Notes: generated from the letters alone by a model not told the origin. A stretch of DNA of 64,000 nucleotides from Mesorhizobium sp. NZP2298 (GCF_013170825.1 NZ_CP033365.1:744001-808000), one strand, 5' to 3'; counted from the stretch's first letter, positions 8,168 to 18,157 are shown. Translations and numbers: made by a program.

Positions 8168-8939
8168 CGGCGGTGCCCATATAGGCGACCTTGACGCGTT
8201 CGTCGCGGCTGACTGTGGCGTAGTCGCCGGCCGCAAGCACCTCGCCGCGCTGCATGACCGTGATCCAGTCGCAGAGATCTGCGACAACCGTCAGATTGTG
8301 CTCGACCATCAAAACTGCGCGGTCGCTGGCCACCGAGCGAATGATGGCCGAAACCGTGGCCACGTCCTCATGCCCCATGCCGGCCATCGGCTCGTCCAGC
8401 AGCAGCACTTTCGGATCGAGCGCCAATGTGGTGGCGATCTCGAGCACGCGTTTCCTGCCATAGGAAAGATCGCCGGCCAGCCTGTTCCTGGCATCGTCGA
8501 GGCCGACGGAGCGCAGCAACTCCACGGCGCGCGGCGTCAACCGATCGAGTGCCGTGAGCGAACGCCAGAACTGGACGCCGAGGCCAGCCGGCCGCTGCAG
8601 CGCGACGCGCACATTGTCGAGCACGCTGAGGTGCGGAAAGATCGCCGATATCTGGAACGAGCGCACCAGCCCCATCCGCGCCACCTTCGCCGGCGAGGTG
8701 CGGGTGATGTCGTGGCCGAGCAGTTCGATCCTGCCGCTGGTCGGCGCCAGGAACTTGGTGAGCAGGTTGAAAACGGTCGTCTTGCCGGCGCCGTTGGGCC
8801 CGATCAGGGCATGGATGTTGCGATGGCGGACATCGAGGTCGACATTCCTGACGGCGACGAAGCCGGCGAAGTCGCGCCGCAGCCCGCGGGCGGACAGCAC
8901 CACAAGCGGTTCGCTCCCGTCGAGGTCAGGCGGCGCCAT
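8160..8939 (-). CDS. livG: ABC transporter ATP-binding protein LivG
   Basis: 259-residue ATPase: Walker A GPNGAGKTT, signature-like LSYGRKRVLEIA (LivG proteins usually have LSYGxQR, so the arginine-lysine variant is slightly unusual), Walker B VLLLDEPMAGMGHEDV, then LMVEHN. It starts with ATG at 8939, 12 bases after the binding-protein stop. The GMGHEDV rather than GLNPxE Walker B tail is seen in LivG proteins of amide or aromatic-acid importers. Confidence 0.92.
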   Translation of the reverse strand: MAPPDLDGSEPLVVLSARGLRRDFAGFVAVRNVDLDVRHRNIHALIGPNGAGKTTVFNLLTKFLAPTSGRIELLGHDITRTSPAKVARMGLVRSFQISAIFPHLSVLDNVRVALQRPAGLGVQFWRSLTALDRLTPRAVELLRSVGLDDARNRLAGDLSYGRKRVLEIATTLALDPKVLLLDEPMAGMGHEDVATVSAIIRSVASDRAVLMVEHNLTVVADLCDWITVMQRGEVLAAGDYATVSRDERVKVAYMGTADD

Positions 8940-8951
8940 CGGCCGCGCCGA

Positions 8952-10160
8952 TCACTGGGCCGCCGTTGGGCAGCCGCTCTCCTTCTCGCTCAGGAAAGCC
9001 TCCTTGCCGGGGATGGTGGCGAGATATTTGTAGTAGTCCCAATCCTTGGTGCTCTCGCTGGGCGCCTTGACCTGGTAGAGATACATGTCGTGGACCATGT
9101 TGCCGTCCGCCTGCACCTTGCCGTTGGTAATCACGGCGTCGTCCACCGGCAGCGAATGCAATTGCTTGGCGACGGCCTCAGTCTCGTCGGTGCCGGCCTT
9201 GTCGATCGCTTTCAGATACTGCGTCACCGCCGAATAGGTCGCGGCCTGGATCATGTTCGGCATGCGGTTGGTGCGCTTGAAAAAGCGCTGTCCGAATTCG
9301 CGGCTCTTGTCGTCGCGATCCCAGTAATAGCCCTCGGTCAGCACGACGCCTTGCGCCGCCTGGAGACCGAGCCCATGCACCTCGGCCAGTGTGAACAGAA
9401 GCGCCGCGAGACGCTGGCCGCCCTGGACGATGCCGAATTCGGCCGCCTGCTTGATGGAATTGGACGTGTCGAGGCCGGCATTCGCCAGCCCGATGACCTT
9501 GGCGCCCGAAGACTGCGCCTGCAGCAGGAAGGATGAGTAATCGGTCGACCCGAGGGGATAACGCACCTCGCCCAGCACCTTGCCGCCATGGCTCTCGACG
9601 AATTTGGCGGTCTGCTCCTTGAGCGAATAGCCGAACGCATAGTCGACGGTGACGAAGAACCAGCTGTCGCCGCCCTGCTGCACGAGGGAGCCGCCGGTTC
9701 CCACCGCCTGCGAATGGGTGTCATAGGCCCAGTGGAAGCCGTAGGGCGAGCACTGCTTGCCGGTAAGGTCGGTGGTCGCGGCACCCGTAACGATGTCTAT
9801 CTTCTTCTTTTCCTTGGAAATCCCCTGGACGGCGAGCGCGACCGATGAGGTCGTCAGTTCCATGATGGCGTCGACCTGTTCGGTGTCGTACCACTGCCGT
9901 GCGATGTTGGAGGCGATGTCGGGCTTGTTCTGGTGGTCAGCGCTGATGATCTCGATCGGCGCGCCCTGCACCTTGCCGCCGAAATCCTCGACCGCCATCT
10001 TGGCCGCCTCGACCGACCATTTGCCGCCGAAATCGGCATAGACGCCGGATTGGTCATTGAGGATGCCGATCTTGACTTTCCCATCGGAAATTTCGGCGGC
10101 CGAGGCGGGGATCGCGGTCGCGGCGAGGAGCGCGGCCGAAACGAAACAGCATGCCTTCAT
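8952..10160 (-). CDS. periplasmic substrate-binding protein of Liv-type ABC importer
   Basis: 402-residue type I periplasmic-binding protein (Peripla_BP_6 family). Residues 1-21 are a Sec signal peptide ending in ASAAE. The mature start KVKIGILNDQSGVYADFGG is typical of the family. First gene of the operon, preceded by a good ribosome-binding site (GGAGGAA about 6 bases before the ATG at 10160). It delivers ligand to LivHMGF. LivJ/LivK-like fold is clear, but aromatic acids, amides and leucine-type ligands are all known for this family, so the ligand is open. Confidence 0.9.
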   Translation of the reverse strand: MKACCFVSAALLAATAIPASAAEISDGKVKIGILNDQSGVYADFGGKWSVEAAKMAVEDFGGKVQGAPIEIISADHQNKPDIASNIARQWYDTEQVDAIMELTTSSVALAVQGISKEKKKIDIVTGAATTDLTGKQCSPYGFHWAYDTHSQAVGTGGSLVQQGGDSWFFVTVDYAFGYSLKEQTAKFVESHGGKVLGEVRYPLGSTDYSSFLLQAQSSGAKVIGLANAGLDTSNSIKQAAEFGIVQGGQRLAALLFTLAEVHGLGLQAAQGVVLTEGYYWDRDDKSREFGQRFFKRTNRMPNMIQAATYSAVTQYLKAIDKAGTDETEAVAKQLHSLPVDDAVITNGKVQADGNMVHDMYLYQVKAPSESTKDWDYYKYLATIPGKEAFLSEKESGCPTAAQ

Positions 10161-10542
10161 ATGTACTTCCTCCCATCATGAATCCGACCGTCCCCCCAAA
10201 CGATCACCAGCAAGCGGTATTGAACATGTGCAAGATGAGGAGGAACGGCAAGGGGCGGCTTGCGGATTTCACGTTCGAAGCCTGGCAGGCTCTTGCTCGC
10301 CGGACGGCTTTCCGAGCCTGCCGCCGCCGCCGGGGTGGCAGCAAGGCCGATCGGCCAGATCATGTCAGCCGGAAGCTCGGGAAGCGGCACGGCCATGTGA
10401 GGCGTGACCGGCGGCATGGCGGAATCAGCGCACACATCATCCCATTCTTAGTCAGGGGAATGGACTCGACCGCCAGAGCCGTAACGCTTAGATTGCGGTA
10501 TGGATCGCTAGGCTCCAGGGGGAAGCCAACTGAGATATCAGG
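10161..10542. other. 382-base divergent intergenic region
   Basis: Separates the Liv-type operon (minus) from the glycan cluster (plus), so it should contain both promoters. I see no convincing gene or strong promoter boxes. The only clear structure is the 12-base palindrome GGCCGATCGGCC at 10345-10356. Small open frames here have no recognisable product. Confidence 0.5.
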
Positions 10543-11430
10543 ATGGCTTTGGTAATGAATAGATCGATAACCGCCGTTACCGTGACGCACAACAGCGCGC
10601 ATACCGTGCGCGGCGCGCTCGCTTGCCTGCCCCCGGGCATCGAGATCGTGTGCGTCGACAATGCAAGCACCGACGATCTTTCCGCCGCGCTATCCGGTTT
10701 TGCCGTTCATCGCATCGATAATCCTGAAAACCTCGGCTTTGGGCGTGCCTGCAACATCGGGGCGGCGGCGGCATCGGGAGAGTATTTGCTGTTCGTCAAC
10801 CCCGATGTGCGCCTTGGCGCGGACGCCGTCGACGCGCTCATGCAGGCGGCTGAACGCTACCCGAATTGCGGCGTCTTCGTGCCGCGCACAAACACGGTGG
10901 ATGGGCGCCTGTGGTTTCGCGAGCAGAGCGAAATCGATCGCCTTTCCGGCGTGTCGCTGCCCACACGTATCCGGCAGGTCTGGGGGGACTGTTGCGTGCG
11001 CTTCGTCAATGGCGGCGTGTTCATGATCAGAAGAACACTGTTCCTCGATACAGGAGGCTTCGACGAGGATATCTTCCTGTATTTCGAGGATGACGATCTC
11101 TCTTATCGACTGCTGCAGCGTGACGAACCCATGATCCTTGTCAGTAGCGCGCATGCTGTCCACGACGTTGGCACTTCGGTTGCACAATCAACCCGGTCAC
11201 GGATCTTCCGGTATCGGTCCAAGATGCGATCGGAGATCCATTTGCGCAGAAAATACGGCATAGCCTATAGCCCATTTGTGGACATACTCCGCTATCTGAC
11301 GAAGATAGGCTTCTACTGTCTTACGCTTAATCGAAATAGACTGATCAATTCCCTGGGCCGGCTGATCGGCATATTTGACAGCATCCTTGACCGATCGCAC
11401 GCGAATCGGAACAGCGGCTATGTCGCCTGA
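10543..11430 (+). CDS. glycosyltransferase family 2
   Basis: 295 residues, GT-A fold. Seen: start of the nucleotide-binding half SITAVTVTHNSAHTV, VDNASTDD (about residues 38-45), the metal-site region FVNPDVR, and GGFDEDIFLYFEDDDLSYRL, which resembles rhamnosyltransferases of the WbbL/RfbF type. It probably transfers a sugar to a growing surface polysaccharide at the cytoplasmic face. ATG at 10543 is taken; ATG at 10555 is an alternative. The last codons overlap the next gene (ATG at 11420, 11 bases), so the cluster is translationally coupled. Confidence 0.88.
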   Translation: MALVMNRSITAVTVTHNSAHTVRGALACLPPGIEIVCVDNASTDDLSAALSGFAVHRIDNPENLGFGRACNIGAAAASGEYLLFVNPDVRLGADAVDALMQAAERYPNCGVFVPRTNTVDGRLWFREQSEIDRLSGVSLPTRIRQVWGDCCVRFVNGGVFMIRRTLFLDTGGFDEDIFLYFEDDDLSYRLLQRDEPMILVSSAHAVHDVGTSVAQSTRSRIFRYRSKMRSEIHLRRKYGIAYSPFVDILRYLTKIGFYCLTLNRNRLINSLGRLIGIFDSILDRSHANRNSGYVA

Positions 11431-12724
11431 CGCTATCGACACGAGACTTGTTCCGCCTGATGTCCTGCCCTGCGAACCGCGAAAAGGCGACGCATATGGC
11501 GTCGGCCGAAGCGGTGCGCTGAGCGAAATCCACATTCACACGCCGGGACGCTACATCGTCGAGCTTTCGCCAACAGAGAGGCGGATGCCGTTTCTCCGGC
11601 TCAATGTTCGCCGCCCGGGACATCCGGACAGGGTCGTCTATGTGCCGGTTACCGGACAGACGTCCTATCTGCTTAAAAGCACCGAACGCGGCGTGGTGCT
11701 GCAGTTTGAAAAAAGAGACGTCGTTGCCTCAACCATCCGACGCCTGAGGATCAACGATCTTAATACCGTGTTGCGGTGTCGCCGCCGCCAAAAGCATTTT
11801 GAACTGTTCCTGGGCCAAGGCATTGTCCTGCGTCCTCTCCTGCATATTGCGGGATCGGAAGGGCGCGATTTGACCCATTCGCTCAAAAGCCTCGCCGCTT
11901 GGGGCTTTGGGGTGGCAAGTGCCAATCTGCAGGGGACCCTGTCGCGGCACTTTGACGGCCCCTCCATCCGACCTCCAGATCGGGCGCCCATCGCCGAGCC
12001 GAAGATCGCCGTTGCGCTGCATCTGCACTATCCCGAACTTTGGCCCGAATTCGAGGTGTTGCTGGAGGCGATCGGCCGTCCGTTCCATCTCATCCTCACG
12101 CTGACCCGACCCGATGTGGCACTCGCGCAACGCGTCCAAGCACGATTTCGGAACGCCGAGATCATTGTCTATGACAATCGCGGTCGCGACGTCGGCCCCT
12201 TCGTCCAATTGCTCCGCGAAGGAAAGTTCGATCCTTTCGATCTCATTTGCAAACTGCATGGCAAGAAGTCGGATCTGAGTGGCCCGCGGAAGATCCTCGG
12301 TGAGGTTTGGCGCCGGGCGAGTGCCTTCGACCTGATCGGATCTCGCGATGTGGTTGATCGCATCATCGCCGAGTTCGAGCGTTCGCCCGACACTCAGATG
12401 ATCGGATCCAGACGCTTTCGGTTGCCCAACGAATGGAAGGGGGAGAAGGCTGCTTGGGGCGAAAACAACAGAGCGATGATCCTCAACCTGCTGGAAACGA
12501 TGGGGATGGCGCCTGACTCTCCCCTCGACTTCTTTGCCGGAACGATGTTCTGGGTTCGCCGCAGCGCACTGCGGCCCCTCAAGCAGCTTGATCTGTCGCT
12601 GGCATCATTTCCCGACGAGACAGGCCAACAAGACGGCACATTACACCACGCGCTCGAGCGGATACTCGGAATGATCTGCACGAAGATCTCCGGAACTGCC
12701 TGGGACGATGAAAATACAGCCTGA
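11420..12724 (+). CDS. RgpF-like polysaccharide biosynthesis protein
   Basis: 434 residues. The C-terminal two thirds match the rhamnan-synthesis F family (RgpF, PF05045): VALHLHYPELWPEF, YDNRGRDVGPFV, ICKLHGKKSD and DFFAGTMFWVRRSAL. RgpF-type proteins take part in rhamnose-polymer or O-antigen assembly; their exact chemistry is poorly defined. The N-terminal about 190 residues are not recognised. ATG at 11420 overlaps the GT2 stop by 11 bases; the open frame continues upstream to 11375 but only inside GT2. The next gene follows within 18 bases. Confidence 0.83.
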   Translation: MSPDAIDTRLVPPDVLPCEPRKGDAYGVGRSGALSEIHIHTPGRYIVELSPTERRMPFLRLNVRRPGHPDRVVYVPVTGQTSYLLKSTERGVVLQFEKRDVVASTIRRLRINDLNTVLRCRRRQKHFELFLGQGIVLRPLLHIAGSEGRDLTHSLKSLAAWGFGVASANLQGTLSRHFDGPSIRPPDRAPIAEPKIAVALHLHYPELWPEFEVLLEAIGRPFHLILTLTRPDVALAQRVQARFRNAEIIVYDNRGRDVGPFVQLLREGKFDPFDLICKLHGKKSDLSGPRKILGEVWRRASAFDLIGSRDVVDRIIAEFERSPDTQMIGSRRFRLPNEWKGEKAAWGENNRAMILNLLETMGMAPDSPLDFFAGTMFWVRRSALRPLKQLDLSLASFPDETGQQDGTLHHALERILGMICTKISGTAWDDENTA

Positions 12725-12742
12725 TCCGCGAGGCAGACCCGA

Positions 12743-15700
12743 TTGAATAGATCCGACTTGATGGCCTTCATAAGGTCGAGCACCAGCAGAAGGCGGTGGA
12801 AGAGATTTCGGATTTGGCAACGAATTCGCGCCAGCGGACTGTTCGACGAACCATGGTATCTGGCTCAAAATCTGGATGTAGCCGCGAGCGGGACCGACCC
12901 GATCCTGCACTATATCGATCATGGCGCAGCTGAACACCGAAACCCAAATCGGGATTTCGACACCGAGTTTTATCTAGCCAGATATCCCGACGTCGCTCTC
13001 GCGGCAATCAATCCATTGGATCACTTCATTCTCGTTGGCAAGAACGAAAACCGCGATACCCGGCGCGTTCCGGCAACAAATATGCCGCGATCCAGCGAGG
13101 GTCGACCTGCCGCTTTGAGGGCGCGCCTCATTGCATTCTACCTGCCGCAGTTTCATCCTATTCCCGAAAATGATGCCTTCTGGGGAAAGGGCTTCACGGA
13201 ATGGGCGGATGTGACACGCGCGACACCACAGTTCGACGGTCACTACCAGCCCCGGCTGCCGGCGGATCTTGGCTTCTACGACTTGCGGGTGAAAGACATC
13301 CAGAAGCAGCAGATCGCGATCGCCATGCAATATGGCATTTCGGCATTCTGTTTTCATTTCTACTGGTTCAACGGCAGACGCCCGCTGGAGATGCCTATCA
13401 CCCAATTCGTCGAAAACGACGCACACGAATTGGGCTTCTGCATCAATTGGGTAAACGAACACTGGAGCCGCCGCTGGGATGGGCGCCGTCAGGAGATGCT
13501 GATCCTGCAATCGCACTCCCCCGAGGACGACCTGGCGTTCATCGAATATGTAGCCGGCTATTTCCGCGACCGGCGATACATCCGCGTCGGCGGCAAGCCA
13601 TTCCTCATGATTTACCGGCCCGGATTGTTTCCGTCCGCGAGGGAAACGGCACAGCGCTGGAGAGCCTACTGCCGGGAAGCCGGCATCGGCGAGATTTTTC
13701 TTGCCTGTCCGCAATCGTCCGACATGGGCGATCCCGCCGAATTCGGATTTGATGCCGCTGTCGAGTTTCCGCCAGATCTCGGAACAAGTCCTGAGATCAA
13801 CGCCTCCATTCCAACGCTCAAGGGCAGCTTCACGGGAAAGGTCTACGACTGGACGGAGCTTGCCGGTCGCAGTCGCGCCTACCCTGAGGTCCCCTACACG
13901 CTGTTTCGCGGACTTTGCCCTTCCTGGGACAATACGGCACGGAGAGCGGAAGCAGCCAGCGTTCTGGTGAACGCGTCGCCGGCCCGCTACGGAGAATGGC
14001 TCGCCAATGCGATCGTCGATACATGCGACCGTTTTGCCGATTTCGACAGTCGGTTGATCTTCGTCAATGCCTGGAACGAGTGGGCGGAGGGAGCCTATCT
14101 CGAACCTGATGCCCGCTATGGCTTTGCCTATCTGCAGGAGACACGGGACGCGCTGTCGGCCCCAGCGGCCGGTAAATTGCCCAGGGATCCGTCCTGGCGC
14201 GTTTTGTTCGTATCGCACGATGCGGCTGTCGGTGGAGCGCAATCATCGTTGATCGACATGATGCAGTGGTTCCAGGTGCACACGAACCTGGAGATCAAGG
14301 TGCTGTGCTTGGGCGGCGGTCAGCGGCTCGAACAATTTCGACGTATCGCCGATACGGTCCTTCTGGACGAGCTGATTTCGAAGGACGAGACCACCGCAGC
14401 AAAGCTGACCCGTATCACGGACTGGTGCGGCGGCAGGCCAGACCTCATCTATTGCAACAGCCTAGCAACCGGCCGCGTGCACGCTCTGCTTGGTGAACTG
14501 GGTGTACCCATCCTGACGCATGCCAGGGAATTGGCAACGAGCGTCGCCCGCCACGCCAAAGACGACATGAAGGATGTCGTTTCCAACACGCAGAGATACG
14601 TAGCGTGTTCTCGAAGTGTTCGGGACTATCTAGTGGCCGAGTTTAGCATTCAAAAAAATGCCATAGACGTCATTCCAAGTGCGGTTCCGCAGCCCGGCGC
14701 CGATCGCATCCGTACGGAAATTCAACGCGCCGAAAGCCGCCGAGTGGCCGGCTGGCCGATGGACAAGACCATCGTCGTGGGAGCCGGCGTCGGAGTGCCA
14801 TTCCGCAAGGGAGCCGATCTATTTATCGAGGTGGCCCGAATCCTTCGAAGCCGCGGGGCTGAAGACTTTCATTTCTATTGGCTTGGCGCATTTCCGTTGA
14901 GGGAGCGGGACGTGACTCTCGGTACCTGGTCGCAGCAACTCGATGCGATGCGGGCGGATGGGTTGGACGAAACGATCACATTTCTGGGCAATGTCGACGA
15001 TGTGCGCCGCCATCTGCGGGGTGCTGATCTGTTCCTTCTGACCTCACGCGAAGAGCCGTTTGGCCGCGTTATCCTGGAGGCGGCGCACGCCGAATTACCG
15101 GTGATCTGCTTCGCCGAGAGCGGTGGGGCTCCGGATTTCGTCGAAGACGATGCCGGCATCATCGTCGGATGGGCTGATCCCGTAGCTATGGCCGATGCGA
15201 CGCTGAACCTGATCCGGGACAAGTCCTTGCGGATGCAGCTTGGCAGGCAGGCGAGCGCCAAGGCAAGGCTACATTTTTCCACCGATCGGGTCTTTCCGCG
15301 CCTGCTGTCGGCCATGCGAAAGGTCGCGGACAAGCCGCCGGCGGTATCGATCATCGTGCCGAACTACAATTACGCCCGCTATCTGCGGGAGCGTATGGAT
15401 AGTATTCTGGGGCAGTCGTTCCAGGATTTTGAGCTCATCATCCTGGACGATGCCTCGACAGACGGCAGCCAATCGATCCTGAATTATTACGCCGGTGTCC
15501 ATGGCACCCGTGTCATCGTCAATGACAGGAATTCCGGGGCGCCTTACCCCCAGTGGTTCAAGGGCATGGCGCTTGCAAGGGCCGACTTGATCTGGATCGC
15601 CGAAGCCGATGACGTATCAGACCCGAGTTTCCTCGAAACACTGGTGCCCTTGTTCCGCGATCCAGGCGTGAAGTTTGCCTTTTGCGCATCGAAGATCATC

Positions 15701-16267
15701 AATGATCGAAGCGAGACGGTCGGCGACTATCTGTCCAGCCCGTACCTCACCGATCTCTCCAATTTCAAATGGAGGCGCAGCTACCAGGTTTCGGCGGCGC
15801 AGGAAGTCAACGAAGGGCTGGGTGTCAAGAACACGGTCATCAACATCAGCGCTGCGGTTTTCCGGAAATTCGACATCACGCCCGACTTCGTCGGGCATGT
15901 CCTGTCCCTGCCGACGAGCGGCGACTGGTACTTTATCCTCGAGGCAATACGCAATGGCTCCGTCGCCTATGAGGCTGCATTGCTCAACCATCACCGCCGG
16001 CACGACGACAGCGTGACCAGCATCATCACGGCTTCCCATTCAGAGGCACTGCTGCGCACGCGGCAGATGATCCATCAGCATGTGCTGCGGACATACCCAA
16101 CGGATTTGGCCATCAAGCCGAAAATGGCCGAACATGTCCTGCAACTCTGGAACCAGCTCTTTCCCGGGCGCCCGGCCGGCGAGATGGAAAGCCTGTATTC
16201 GCTAACCAAATTGGGCGAATTCCCTGCGCGAAGCCCGCGGATCCCAGAGATTGCTCTCGAGCCGTAG
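12743..16267 (+). CDS. multidomain glycosyltransferase: WbsX + GT4 + GT2
   Basis: 1174 residues with three catalytic-type modules. Residues about 34-105 hold two copies of the FDxxFYLxxYPDV...HYxxxG linker repeat common in large glycan enzymes. Residues about 128-470 are a WbsX/GH99-like domain (AFYLPQFHPIPENDAFWGKG, FCINWVNEHWSRRWDG, VNAWNEWAEGAYLEPD). Residues about 485-860 are a GT-B/GT4 domain (VLFVSHDAAVGGAQ; FLLTSREEPFGRVILEA). Residues about 865-1174 are a GT2 domain (VSIIVPNYNYARYLRERMDS, LDDASTDGS, AEADDVSDPSF). The start is TTG at 12743, with GAGG 9 bases upstream, or ATG at 12761, which lacks a clear site. No Wzx, Wzy or ABC exporter lies nearby, so export is not explained. Confidence 0.88.
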   Translation: MNRSDLMAFIRSSTSRRRWKRFRIWQRIRASGLFDEPWYLAQNLDVAASGTDPILHYIDHGAAEHRNPNRDFDTEFYLARYPDVALAAINPLDHFILVGKNENRDTRRVPATNMPRSSEGRPAALRARLIAFYLPQFHPIPENDAFWGKGFTEWADVTRATPQFDGHYQPRLPADLGFYDLRVKDIQKQQIAIAMQYGISAFCFHFYWFNGRRPLEMPITQFVENDAHELGFCINWVNEHWSRRWDGRRQEMLILQSHSPEDDLAFIEYVAGYFRDRRYIRVGGKPFLMIYRPGLFPSARETAQRWRAYCREAGIGEIFLACPQSSDMGDPAEFGFDAAVEFPPDLGTSPEINASIPTLKGSFTGKVYDWTELAGRSRAYPEVPYTLFRGLCPSWDNTARRAEAASVLVNASPARYGEWLANAIVDTCDRFADFDSRLIFVNAWNEWAEGAYLEPDARYGFAYLQETRDALSAPAAGKLPRDPSWRVLFVSHDAAVGGAQSSLIDMMQWFQVHTNLEIKVLCLGGGQRLEQFRRIADTVLLDELISKDETTAAKLTRITDWCGGRPDLIYCNSLATGRVHALLGELGVPILTHARELATSVARHAKDDMKDVVSNTQRYVACSRSVRDYLVAEFSIQKNAIDVIPSAVPQPGADRIRTEIQRAESRRVAGWPMDKTIVVGAGVGVPFRKGADLFIEVARILRSRGAEDFHFYWLGAFPLRERDVTLGTWSQQLDAMRADGLDETITFLGNVDDVRRHLRGADLFLLTSREEPFGRVILEAAHAELPVICFAESGGAPDFVEDDAGIIVGWADPVAMADATLNLIRDKSLRMQLGRQASAKARLHFSTDRVFPRLLSAMRKVADKPPAVSIIVPNYNYARYLRERMDSILGQSFQDFELIILDDASTDGSQSILNYYAGVHGTRVIVNDRNSGAPYPQWFKGMALARADLIWIAEADDVSDPSFLETLVPLFRDPGVKFAFCASKIINDRSETVGDYLSSPYLTDLSNFKWRRSYQVSAAQEVNEGLGVKNTVINISAAVFRKFDITPDFVGHVLSLPTSGDWYFILEAIRNGSVAYEAALLNHHRRHDDSVTSIITASHSEALLRTRQMIHQHVLRTYPTDLAIKPKMAEHVLQLWNQLFPGRPAGEMESLYSLTKLGEFPARSPRIPEIALEP

Positions 16268-16309
16268 CCGTTTCACGGAAACGGTGACCTGCTCCAACTC
16301 TGTTTTGAC

Positions 16310-16353
16310 GCAATTCCGCACGGGAACCCGCTACACACTTTTCCTGGAATTGC
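16310..16353. repeat. rhizobial-type palindromic repeat between convergent genes
   Basis: GCAATTCC (16310-16317) and GGAATTGC (16346-16353) are perfect inverted arms around a CGCACGGGAACCCGCTAC...TTTTCCT core. It lies between the glycan cluster and the double-ATPase gene, whose stop follows directly. A small hairpin CCGTTTC-ACG-GAAACGG (16268-16284) precedes it. The core resembles the repeat at 51261-51305. It may act as a bidirectional terminator. Confidence 0.55.
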
Positions 16354-16354
16354 T

Positions 16355-18157
16355 CTAGTTACCGGCAGCGACGAGATGGCCGTTGCCGACATCTTGCAAG
16401 GCCAGCTTTAGCGGCGCCTCGCCGATCTTGCGGGTCGCGCTCGGGATCTCCTGATCGAACCGGGCAAAGCGGCTTCTGCGCCTGGCCGGATCAGGCACCG
16501 GCACGGCCTCGATCAGCCGTTTCGTGTAGGGATGACGCGGGTTGGAAAAGACCTGGTCGCGCGTGCCCATCTCGACGATCTGGCCGAGATACATGACGGC
16601 GACGCGGTCGGAAATGTTCTCGACCACCGCCATGTCGTGCGAGATGAAGAGGTAGGCGACGCCGAATTCGCGCTGCAGTTCCTTCAACAGGTCGAGGACG
16701 CGCGCCTGCACCGAGACGTCAAGCGCCGACACGCTTTCATCCGCGATGATCAGTTTTGGCCGCAGCGCCAGCGCGCGCGCAATGCAGACACGCTGGCGCT
16801 GGCCGCCGGAGAATTCGTGCGGATAGAGCTCCATCTGGTCGGCCGACAGGCCGACACGGTCGAACAATGCCGCCACACGCTCCCGCCGCTCATCCTTCGA
16901 GGCAATGCCGTGGATCACCAGCGGCTCGGCAACGAGGTCACCGACGCGCATGCGCGGGTCGAGCGAGGCGAAGGGATCCTGGAAAATCATCTGCACGTCG
17001 CGACGCACCGCCTTGCGTTCGTCGCGGCCCAGGCCCGACAGATTGCGCCCACCGACAACGATGTCGCCGCTGTACGGCACCAGCCCGGCCAGCGCCTTGG
17101 CGGTGGTCGACTTGCCGCAGCCGGACTCGCCGACCAGCGCCAGCGTCTCGTTGGGCGCGATCGAGAAGCTGACACCTTCGACGGCGTGAACGCGGCGGTT
17201 GACCCTGCCGAAGACGCCGCCGCGCAGGTCGAAGCGGACATGCAGCTCTTTGACCTCGGCGACATTGGCCGGCGTTAGCGTCTGTGCGTCCCTGGATTTT
17301 TGCCGCACGACGCCGCTGCCGATGCGCGGCACGGCGGCCAGCAGTTCGCGGGTGTAGTCGGCCCGCGGCCGGGCAAAAATGTCCGATGCCTTGCCCTCCT
17401 CGACCATGCGGCCATGCCGCATGATGATGACGCGATCGGCCATCTCCGCGACCACGCCCATGTCGTGGGTAATGAGGATGACGCTGGTGCCATGCTGGCG
17501 CTGCAGGTCGCGCAGCAGTTCCAGCACCTCCCCCTGCACGGTGACGTCGAGCGCCGTCGTCGGCTCGTCGGCGATCAGCACGTCGGGCTTGAGCGCCAGC
17601 GCCATGGCGATCATCACCCGCTGGCGCATACCGCCGGAGAGTTCGTGCGGAAACTGCTTTAGCCGGCTTTCGGCTTCCGAAATGCGCACCGCCTTCAGCG
17701 CCTCGATGGCTCGCTGGCGGGCCTCGGCTTGCGACAGGCTGGTATGCGCCTCGATGGATTCGGTGAGTTGGCGACCGATCGACAGCACAGGGTTCAGCGA
17801 GGTCATCGGCTCCTGGAAGATCATGGCGATGCGGTCGCCGCGAATGCGCCGCATCTGGCGCTCGTCGAGATCAGTCAGCTCAGAATCACCGAGACGGATG
17901 GTGCCTGAGGATATGCGGGCTGCGGGCTGCGGCAGCAATTGCATGATCGCCAGCGCCGTCATCGATTTTCCGGAGCCGGACTCGCCGGCGATGCAGAGCG
18001 TTTCGCCGCGTGCAAGCGTGAGCGACAGGTCGGAAACAACCTCGCGCTCGCCATCCTCGCCGCGCACGCTGACCGACAGGCCGGCGATATCGAGCACCGG
18101 CCCCGCCGTCACCGGAGCGGCAACCCCGGTCCGCTTTTTGCCCACGCCAGCGTTCAT
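16355..18157 (-). CDS. peptide-type ABC transporter, fused double ATPase (DppDF-like)
   Basis: 600 residues with two complete ATPase modules. The first has Walker A GESGSGKS (residues 58-65), signature LSGGMRQR and Walker B VLIADEPTTALD. The second has Walker A GESGCGKST (about 344-352), FSGGQRQR and IIADESVSALD, followed by the oligopeptide-type C-terminal motif RHPYTKRLIEAVP. Such fused GsiA/YejF-type proteins energise Dpp/Opp-class importers. Its ATG at 18157 overlaps the formamidase TGA by 4 bases (ATGA), so it is the last gene of the amiC operon. It drives the two permeases encoded at 20783-22608. Confidence 0.92.
   Translation of the reverse strand: MNAGVGKKRTGVAAPVTAGPVLDIAGLSVSVRGEDGEREVVSDLSLTLARGETLCIAGESGSGKSMTALAIMQLLPQPAARISSGTIRLGDSELTDLDERQMRRIRGDRIAMIFQEPMTSLNPVLSIGRQLTESIEAHTSLSQAEARQRAIEALKAVRISEAESRLKQFPHELSGGMRQRVMIAMALALKPDVLIADEPTTALDVTVQGEVLELLRDLQRQHGTSVILITHDMGVVAEMADRVIIMRHGRMVEEGKASDIFARPRADYTRELLAAVPRIGSGVVRQKSRDAQTLTPANVAEVKELHVRFDLRGGVFGRVNRRVHAVEGVSFSIAPNETLALVGESGCGKSTTAKALAGLVPYSGDIVVGGRNLSGLGRDERKAVRRDVQMIFQDPFASLDPRMRVGDLVAEPLVIHGIASKDERRERVAALFDRVGLSADQMELYPHEFSGGQRQRVCIARALALRPKLIIADESVSALDVSVQARVLDLLKELQREFGVAYLFISHDMAVVENISDRVAVMYLGQIVEMGTRDQVFSNPRHPYTKRLIEAVPVPDPARRRSRFARFDQEIPSATRKIGEAPLKLALQDVGNGHLVAAGN

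Noticed and set aside
7644..9536. 630-codon plus-strand frame across livF and livG
   Set aside because: Both opposite-strand genes have complete ABC motifs; this frame has none and is a codon-bias shadow.
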